DNA of 18,571 bases. Source: an uncultured Dialister sp. Lineage in GTDB: Bacteria > Bacillota > Negativicutes > Veillonellales > Dialisteraceae. Below are positions 13,790-18,571 of this stretch, piece by piece. The position numbers and the translations under genes were made by a program. Location of the stretch: the NCBI GenBank assembly GCA_900543455.1, contig UQRR01000041.1, forward strand, positions 1 through 18,571. The letters run 5' to 3'. The notes under the pieces are model-generated. The model worked only from the letters and a program-made list of their open reading frames with translations, did no database searches and was not told where the DNA came from. Each line of letters starts with the position of its first letter. The first letter of the stretch is position 1.

Positions 13790-14356
13790 ATGGAAATGAG
13801 ACAGAGAAAGAAGCAGTACCCGGAATTCATCGTCAAGCTCTCGCCTATCCTTGCTTCACTTGGCATGCAGTACATCCAGAAGATCCCCGGCTTCACCCTG
13901 TCCGAGATCGGATACTGGAAGAAAGATCGCGCAGGAAATCAGATCTTCTATATTGACCGTGAACGTATGAACCAGAATTGGCGGGGCCTCGTCAGCTATC
14001 TGGAGAATGCCTTCGGCGGTATACTGCGCCCGGGGCCGATCTACTTCAGCCTCATCGTCCTCATCTCAGAGTATCTCGAAGAGGGAAAACTTCAAGGCAA
14101 TGAAAAGCATAGCCGGATCACCCGACTTTTCAAAGAACTCCGCTCCGTCGAAGAAAGCGTCAGAAATCCCATCGCCCATGAGATCACGAATATGAGCGAT
14201 GAACGGATCCAGAGCCTCACTAAGAATGCGGTAGGGAAAGGGCTCTCTTCGAAGGAAATCCTCCAGCGCCTCCACGAGCTCGCCCGCCTCATCCGCGGCA
14301 GTGATATCCGATGGACATATGATGAGCTCAATGATAAGATCATAAAGAGCTTGTGA
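13790..14356 (+). CDS. csm6: Csm6 C-terminal part: HEPN ribonuclease domain after the TAG
   Basis: The 188-residue remainder of Csm6. It carries the HEPN active-site motif RxxxxH as SVRNPIAHEIT (Arg125 and His130 here, about 380 and 385 in the joined protein), so the RNase site is intact. The frame is the same as the CARF part, separated only by TAG-GTC. The ATG lies 3 bases after the stop, a spacing that permits ribosome re-initiation, but there is no good ribosome site of its own (only AGG inside CTAGGTC). If made, it would be a HEPN domain without its regulator. If not, Csm6 signalling is lost. The gene ends with TGA. Sequencing error, recent nonsense mutation and true splitting cannot be told apart from one sequence. 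Confidence 0.85.
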   Translation: MEMRQRKKQYPEFIVKLSPILASLGMQYIQKIPGFTLSEIGYWKKDRAGNQIFYIDRERMNQNWRGLVSYLENAFGGILRPGPIYFSLIVLISEYLEEGKLQGNEKHSRITRLFKELRSVEESVRNPIAHEITNMSDERIQSLTKNAVGKGLSSKEILQRLHELARLIRGSDIRWTYDELNDKIIKSL

Positions 14357-14802
14357 AGTTTGAAAGTGGTGGCTAGTGACTGGTGACTTGAATGCTACTT
14401 TCGGGCATCGCCCCATATATACTTGCGGCGAAGCCGCCACCACATAAGCCTTCCCCGCATGGGGAAGGGGGACCGCGCCAGCGGTGGATAGGGTGCTTAC
14501 GTGAGTACCCCTATGTTTGGAGACGCATTTCCCATTTGGCTCAGCCATCTTTCATGCCGCGGGTTCCCTATCCGCCCCTTCGGGGCACCTTCCCCTAGAG
14601 GGGAAGGCAAAATTGGCTCGGCGAAGCCGCCACCACAACCCTGAATCCTGAAGTTTGAAAGCAGGGATTAGTCTAAAGTCTCCAAGTCTAAAGTCTCCAA
14701 GTCTCAAGCGGGCATCGCCCTACTTATACTCCGCGGCGGCTCCATATTTTTATGCGCCGCACCACCATTTCTCATTTCTCATTTCTCATTTCTCATTTCT
14801 CA
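14357..14802. repeat. Repeat-rich gap between csm6 and the CRISPR leader
   Basis: No gene is supported. Present in order: GTGGCTAGTGACTGGTGACT (about 14370-14392); TCGGGCATCGCCCCATATAT (about 14400); CTTCCCCGCATGGGGAAG and GCGCCAGCGGTGGATAGG (14449-14492); the 19-bp CCGCCCCTTCGGGGCACCT repeat (14572-14590) with CTTCCCCTAGAGGGGAAG (14590-14607); two copies of the 15-bp unit AGTCTAAAGTCTCCA (about 14670-14700); GGGCATCGCCCTACTTATAC (14709) with CGCGGCGG; and five copies of TTTCTCA (14768-14802). Confidence 0.65.
14768..14802. repeat. TTTCTCA heptamer repeat, five copies
   Basis: Five perfect head-to-tail copies of TTTCTCA end 32 bases before the inverted repeat in the CRISPR leader. A 7-bp unit changes spacing by a non-multiple of the helical turn, so copy number could vary between strains. 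No function is assigned. Confidence 0.9.
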
Positions 14803-14944
14803 TGATAAATCCCCGCCGATGCCCGCCCTGACTGGGAAAATCGGCATTTCATCTCCGAAGGAGAGTGCCTGATGAAGCGATTTTCCCATCCCCGCCGCGA
14901 ATGTGCTCGCGAGAGCAGACGGGCTGGGGCTTCGCAGGCACGCT
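14803..14944 (+). promoter_or_regulatory. CRISPR leader with a long-range inverted repeat
   Basis: The repeats adjoining this side are identical while those on the cas1 side are degenerate, so this is the leader. It contains a perfect 10-bp inverted repeat, GGGAAAATCG (14834-14843) and CGATTTTCCC (14878-14887), enclosing TCTCC-GAA-GGAGA, then GCTCGCGAGAGC (about 14904-14915). The last bases before repeat 1 are GGGGCTTCGCAGGCACGCT. I cannot find a consensus promoter; the array promoter must lie here or just upstream. Confidence 0.65.
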
Positions 14945-15902
14945 ATTGAAAGAAAGTCCCCAAGAAAGGGGACGAAAACATGTACATACTAAACCAGTGA
15001 TAATTATTTGTTTTGATTGAAAGAAAGTCCCCAAGAAAGGGGACGAAAACGGCGCGGAATGTCTCACGTATTCACGATATACGCCATTGAAAGAAAGTCC
15101 CCAAGAAAGGGGACGAAAACTAGATGAATGGGGCGATACCGTCAAATTTTAATATTGAAAGAAAGTCCCCAAGAAAGGGGACGAAAACGTCAACTGTTTT
15201 GAGTTCATATCCTCTATGGGGAACATCTATTGAAAGAAAGTCCCCAAGAAAGGGGACGAAAACTTGTCGTACCTGTGCATTGCGTCAACGACTTCCTATT
15301 GAAAGAAAGTCCCCAAGAAAGGGGACGAAAACTTCCTTTGTCATGATAAAGACCCCCTGCTAGTTACTCACAATTGAAAGAAAGTCCCCAAGAAAGGGGA
15401 CGAAAACTGCCATATCTTCCATGATGTCTGCTTCCTCTCTTTATTGAAAGAAAGTCCCCAAGAAAGGGGACGAAAACACCGTGTTGGCTTTCGTCGTTGG
15501 TGGTTGTCCTTTCGTTATTGAAAGAAAGTCCCCAAGAAAGGGGACGAAAACTAATTTGCTTTTTTGATTTGCATGATTTTCTCCTTCAATTGAAAAAAAG
15601 TCCCCGAGAGAGGGGACGAAAACGCCGACATATTGTCGGGATTAGGGTCGTACACCTCTTATTGAAAAAAAGTCCCCGAGAAAGGGGACGAAAACCCCTT
15701 GTAGAACCCGATACATTCCGTGATAGTATTGAAAAAAGTCCTCGAGAGAGGGGACGAAAACGCAAAGACACGAAATTGTTCGCTTGATGAACCAAAATCA
15801 TTGAAAAAAGGTCCCCGAGAAAGGGGACGAAGACAGAATTGTCTTTTGCTCAGATGAGCCCCTATGTAAGTAGAGAAGATCCCCGAGAAAGGGGACGAGT
15901 AT
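14945..15902 (+). CRISPR. Type III-A CRISPR array, 13 repeats plus one degenerate, 13 spacers
   Basis: The 35-base repeat starts ATTGAAAGAAA, forms a hairpin GTCCCC-AAGAAA-GGGGAC and ends ACGAAAAC. Repeat starts: 14945, 15016, 15086, 15154, 15229, 15298, 15373, 15443, 15517, 15589, 15661, 15728 (34 bases), 15800, and a decayed one at about 15868. Repeats 1-9 are identical. Repeats 10-13 carry GAAAAAA and a GAGAGA or GAGAAA loop; repeat 12 has a C-to-T change that keeps the stem by G-U pairing. Spacers are 32-40 bases and I see no match to this window. The 3' end GGGGACGAAAAC matches the GGGGACGAGAAC end of the S. epidermidis III-A repeat, giving + orientation and an ACGAAAAC crRNA handle. The decayed end lies 28 bases before cas1. 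Confidence 0.97.
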
Positions 15903-15930
15903 TGGATCTATTGGATGAGGAGGTATCGCT

Positions 15931-16929
15931 ATGAGCTGGATCTATGTGACAGAAGCAGGGGCGCGGCTGGGGCTGCGGGAAGGGCGCTATGTGATCAGCC
16001 GGGAGCATGAAGTGCTGGCGGAGGTGCCGAGTGAGATCGTCGAAGGAGTCACGGTGATCGATGCGGTGCAGGTGAGTTCGCGGGCGATCGTGGATTTCCT
16101 AGAGCGGGGGATCCCGGTGACGTGGCTTTCTACGACGGGGAAGTTCTTCGGGCGGCTGGAGTCGACGTCGGCGCAGGATATGTCGCGTGTGAAGGAGCAG
16201 TTCGATCGCGAGGAGGATGCGGCTTTCTGTCTGGATCTTGCGCGGCTCACTGTTTTTCGCAAGATTTACAACCAGCGGGCGATCCTTCGGAGCTACAATC
16301 GGCGGGCAGAGAGCCCCTTGGTGCAGCAGACGTATGACCAGATCCGCATCCTGGCGGATAAGCTCCATACAGCAAAGACGGTGGATGAGGTCATGGGGTA
16401 TGAGGGGGCGGTGGCGCGTCTCTATTTCCGCGCGCTTTCCGAATTTCTGCCGGAGGAGTTTCGTTTCGAGAAACGGACGCGCCAGCCGCCGACGGATCCT
16501 TTCAATTCGATGCTGAGTTTCGGGTATACGCTGCTGATGTATGATTTCTACAGTGCCATCGAGCGGACGCGTCTCTCGCCGTATATCGGCTACCTGCATG
16601 CCTTAAAGGATGGGCATCCGGCACTGGCGTCCGATCTGATGGAGCCATGGCGTGCGGCGATCGTGGATGCTTTCTGCCTCGCACTGGTGACGCATCACGA
16701 GATCGATGCCTCGTGCTTTGCGAGAAGCGAGGCGAATGGTGGGACGTACCTCACGCGCGTGGGGCGGCGTATTTTCATTCAGGCGTATGAGCGGAAGATG
16801 CGCAGTGTGAATTCATATTTCAATGGCAAGTACTCCTGGCGTCATACGGTGCAGATGGAGTGCGACTCCTACCGTCAGGCCGTGCATGAGGGAAAGGCGG
16901 AACTCCTGAAAGCGCTGGTGATCCGATGA
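15931..16929 (+). CDS. cas1: Cas1, spacer-integration nuclease/integrase
   Basis: A 332-residue Cas1: with Cas2 it inserts new spacers at the leader end of the array. The N-terminal beta domain (1 to about 85) includes SSRAIVDFLERGIPVTWLS. The helical catalytic domain shows the metal-binding residues Glu158 (MGYEGAVARLYF), His223 (YIGYLHALKDG) and Glu238 (DLMEPWR), and the PFNSMLSFGYTLLM segment. Length and motifs are complete, so activity is expected. GAGGAGG (15917-15923) lies 7 bases before the ATG. No terminator or clear promoter separates it from the array, so array read-through may supply its mRNA. It overlaps cas2 by ATGA. GC-rich codon use resembles the csm genes. Confidence 0.97.
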   Translation: MSWIYVTEAGARLGLREGRYVISREHEVLAEVPSEIVEGVTVIDAVQVSSRAIVDFLERGIPVTWLSTTGKFFGRLESTSAQDMSRVKEQFDREEDAAFCLDLARLTVFRKIYNQRAILRSYNRRAESPLVQQTYDQIRILADKLHTAKTVDEVMGYEGAVARLYFRALSEFLPEEFRFEKRTRQPPTDPFNSMLSFGYTLLMYDFYSAIERTRLSPYIGYLHALKDGHPALASDLMEPWRAAIVDAFCLALVTHHEIDASCFARSEANGGTYLTRVGRRIFIQAYERKMRSVNSYFNGKYSWRHTVQMECDSYRQAVHEGKAELLKALVIR

Positions 16930-17279
16930 TGGAGGAGATGGAAGATATCGATGTGATAGATGATATCGACGGGATGGAAGAGATCGAGCTCAAGCCTGAT
17001 GATGACAACCGTCTCATCGTCCTCATCATTTATGACATCGTGGACAATAAGCGGCGCACGTCGATGGTGAAGTGCCTCTCGCGCTATGCCATCCGCGTGC
17101 AGAAGTCGTGCTTCGAGGGATATCTCACGAGGAAGCAGTGCGAGGAAATGGAACGCCTCGCCTCCGTCCTGATCGACGGCTCGTGTGATTCTCTCCGTGT
17201 CTATCGCCTGCGTGACCATGCCTTCGTCCATTCCTGGGGACGGGGAGAAGTCAAGCAGGAGGATGTGGTGATCTATTGA
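16926..17279 (+). CDS. cas2: Cas2 with an acidic N-terminal extension
   Basis: A 117-residue Cas2, partner of Cas1 in the integration complex. The ferredoxin-like core begins near residue 28 with RLIVLIIYDIVDNKRR (Asp37 at the end of the first strand) and continues RVQKSCFEGYL and SLRVYRLRD. Usual Cas2 proteins start at that first strand and are about 90-100 residues. Here some 27 residues precede it, rich in Asp, Glu and Ile (MEEMEDIDVIDDIDGMEEIE). The ATG overlaps the cas1 stop. An internal ATG at 16974 would shorten the extension to 11 residues, but has no good ribosome site, nor does any start nearer the core exist. The extension is encoded by an imperfect GATATCGA/GATGATATCGA repetition. 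Confidence 0.93.
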   Translation: MMEEMEDIDVIDDIDGMEEIELKPDDDNRLIVLIIYDIVDNKRRTSMVKCLSRYAIRVQKSCFEGYLTRKQCEEMERLASVLIDGSCDSLRVYRLRDHAFVHSWGRGEVKQEDVVIY

Positions 17280-17283
17280 ATGA

Positions 17284-17326
17284 AAAAAGCCTCTATATCT
17301 CGTTCGTTGAGATATAGAGGCTTTTT
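17284..17326. terminator. Bidirectional terminator between cas2 and abi
   Basis: AAAAAGCCTCTATATCTC (17284-17301) and GAGATATAGAGGCTTTTT (17309-17326) form a perfect 18-bp stem with a 7-base loop. A-run and T-run on the two sides let it stop transcription from cas2 (+) and from abi (-), which converge here. Confidence 0.95.
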
Positions 17327-17340
17327 GTGTGTGGGGAGAA

Positions 17341-18228
17341 TTATTCTAAAGCAGATTTCCAGTTTTTTGGAAAACCCATAAATGAAAGACGGATGACATC
17401 GGTATAATCGGCTATAAGGTCTTCAAGTTCATGTGCAAACTTTTTCCATTTCTCATCAGCATGGAGCATTCGCTTGATGGCAAGAAGGACAGGAAATAAT
17501 TTGTTTGATCTTTGCGGTACATACTGAGATAGATCTGAGTATAGCCGAGGCATTTGTTTCAGGGGCATGTTGTAGAGACGGCTGTAATGTGCACAGATAT
17601 TGCGTATCTCAACCAGTGATAGTATCCAGCTGCTTAGGTATTGTGGCTTTGCGTTATAGAGAGAGGCGATTTGTCGTTTATCGTCCCAGTTTAAAATACT
17701 GTATAAGGAAGACAAGCTGCCGAACGTAAACAACTCTATGGCGACCCAGATGGGGAAGTGTCCCTGATATCGTAAATCATGGTGCTTGACGAAAGGTACA
17801 TTCTTTTGCCGGGCACGTTCTTTTTAGAAATTGCTTATAATGATTTCGTGGATGGATTGCTCATGCCGGTTCTTCTTGACCAGAAAATTTGAGGGATCCA
17901 TATATCCCTCCGGACCGTATTTCAAGGCGAGGTGATAAGCAAGCTGGGTACGTAATTGGATCTCCAGCTGCTCAATTACATGGAGTAATAGGTTTCGGAG
18001 GGCGCTGTCAAACTGGTAAAGACGATAGATGTGCTCTAAGGAGATGCCATCCAGATATTCTTCTGGATGATCTGGCTTTTTCAGGCCGATACCATAGCCG
18101 CTTAAGCGATAATAGTTCACTCGCTTCAAAATGGAAATAGCAGTCTCTCTTTGAGTAATGGTCAGATTGTGGATATGAACCAGGCGATCAATTTGCTGAT
18201 TATAAGTGAGAGCGGGCTTGAGTTTCAT
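17341..18228 (-). pseudogene. Abi_2/AbiF-type HEPN abortive-infection protein, interrupted by in-frame TAA
   Basis: Abi_2 family (AbiD/AbiF) proteins are HEPN RNases linked to phage defence by abortive infection. The N-terminal part has the family hallmark NYYRLSGYGIGLK and YQFDSALRNLLLHVIEQLEI; after the break come FPIWVAIELFTFGSLSSLY and the HEPN motif RNICAH (RxxxxH; codons 17604-17587). The frame from 18228 to 17341 is continuous except for one TAA (17824-17826), after SIHEIIISNF and before KERARQKNVPFVKHH, which aligns with normal Abi_2 sequence. A single base change from CAA, AAA or GAA would restore about 295 residues. Nothing but a TTG at 17733 could restart translation. I place the start at 18228 because GGAGG (18233-18237) lies 5 bases upstream; that site lies inside the earlier ATG frame (18240). 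It converges on cas2. Confidence 0.85.
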
Positions 18229-18240
18229 CAAAACCTCCAT

Positions 18241-18300
18241 AAAAAAAGTCCCACCATGGTCCGCAGTACGTTTCCGCCTTATGCGTGGTGGGCTCTGTCA
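18241..18300 (-). ncRNA. Candidate structured RNA/terminator leader of abi
   Basis: Downstream of a promoter (18306-18333) a transcript starting near 18299 would fold as CCCACCA-CGCA (18292-18282) paired with TGCG (18265-18262) and TGGTGGG (18256-18250), with a 5-base GACCA bulge and a 16-base loop, and end in seven Ts (18247-18241). The abi ribosome site follows immediately. AbiF genes in other bacteria are preceded by a conserved structured ncRNA (the abiF RNA motif), so this is a candidate for such an RNA; I cannot compare it with that consensus here. A simple attenuator is the alternative. Confidence 0.5.
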
Positions 18301-18305
18301 GTATT

Positions 18306-18333
18306 ATTATAGCAAAGATAGGCATAAAAGCAA
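18306..18333 (-). promoter_or_regulatory. Putative promoter of the abi RNA and abi
   Basis: On the minus strand, TTGCTT (18333-18328), 16 bases, TATAAT (18311-18306). The -10 box is perfect, the -35 matches in part. The start would be near 18299, just ahead of the CCCACCA hairpin. Confidence 0.6.
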
Positions 18334-18337
18334 GGGG

Positions 18338-18358
18338 GATTTAATCAGCGTTTCCTTA
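18338..18358 (-). repeat. Terminus of the MITE-like repeat, inverse orientation
   Basis: Read on the minus strand the sequence is TAAGGAAACGCTGATTAAAT plus C. It matches 20 of 21 bases of the end of copy A (310-330) and 18 of 21 of copy B (5478-5498). The rest of the element is not recognisable; the abi promoter begins 4 bases further on. Confidence 0.7.
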
Positions 18359-18571
18359 GTGCGCAGCCATCCTCATTTTCTTTTATAACACCAGTATCCT
18401 ATCAGCTCCTTCGGGACACCTTCCACATTGGGGAAGGTTTTGATGCGGGGGAAGCGGTATTCTCATTTTGTAGTCTTAATCGGTGGCGCTCGGGGCTTTT
18501 GCATGACAGCTGAGCAGCCCCTTGAAGAAGGGGCGCGCCGAAGGCGGAGGATGGATCCCCATAGCGGTAAA
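18359..18571. repeat. Right flank with decayed dispersed repeats
   Basis: No gene is supported. CAGCTCCTTCGGGACACCTT followed by CCACATTGGGGAAGG (about 18403-18438) is a decayed copy of the CCGCCCCTTCGGGGCACC family with its CTTCC/GGAAGG stem. GCAGCCCCTTGAAGAAGGGG with CGCGCCGAAGGCGGAGGATGG (about 18514-18553) is the inverse of sequence near 12895-12940. Confidence 0.6.

Noticed and set aside
15051..15085. Spacer 2 resembles the hairpin at 4132-4154 (GGCGCGGAAYGTCT)
   Set aside because: Only about 12 of the first 13 bases agree and the rest differs, so self-targeting is not supported.
14849..15145. Minus-strand frame across leader and first repeats
   Set aside because: It is composed of leader and repeat sequence; the array orientation argues for transcription from the other strand.
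15124..15787. Open frames with repeated ERKSPRKGTKT-type peptides
   Set aside because: These are CRISPR repeats read as codons, not proteins.

Overview
The window carries a complete type III-A (Csm) CRISPR-Cas locus between repeat-rich intergenic DNA and small accessory genes. The protein sequences and the dense short interspersed repeats suggest a gut-type low-to-mid-GC Firmicute, most likely in the Negativicutes (Dialister-like). That placement is inference from style, not proof.

Layout. (1) 1-2220: a repeat-rich flank and a macrodomain (ADP-ribose binding/hydrolase-like) protein with a C-terminal helix-turn-helix-like region. (2) 2221-4015: four small, AT-richer genes of unknown function (two with signal peptides, one membrane protein), closed by a strong terminator. 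(3) 4078-5472: two consensus promoters, an attenuator-like hairpin, a perfect inverted repeat and an AAA/DUF4143 ATPase. (4) 5633-12183: the effector operon csm1(cas10)-csm2-csm3-csm4-csm5-cas6, tightly spaced with several stop/start overlaps. (5) 12184-13024: a repeat cluster. (6) 13025-14356: csm6 (CARF + HEPN), interrupted by one in-frame TAG. (7) 14803-15902: leader and a CRISPR array of 13 repeats plus one degenerate repeat, read on the + strand. (8) 15931-17279: cas1-cas2, then a bidirectional terminator. (9) 17341-18333, minus strand: an Abi_2/AbiF-type HEPN gene interrupted by one in-frame TAA, preceded by its own promoter and a short structured RNA ending in a terminator. (10) 18338-18571: repeats.

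How the parts would work together. Cas6 cuts the array transcript. Csm1-5 assemble on crRNA carrying an ACGAAAAC 5' handle. Csm3 would slice target RNA, and Cas10 has both an HD motif and an intact GGDD palm, so it should make cyclic oligoadenylate. The signal receiver, Csm6, is encoded in two pieces separated by TAG-GTC-ATG. Cas1-Cas2 sit at the trailer end of the array and would acquire spacers.

Most unusual observations: both HEPN ribonucleases in the window (Csm6 and Abi_2) are broken by single in-frame stops with the frame preserved beyond them, and a third gene (2517-3083) has an in-frame TAG followed by a 15-codon hydrophobic tail. The abi gene follows a small RNA-like hairpin unit reminiscent of AbiF-associated ncRNAs. 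The block from csm1 to abi is bracketed by inverted copies of the end of a MITE-like repeat.
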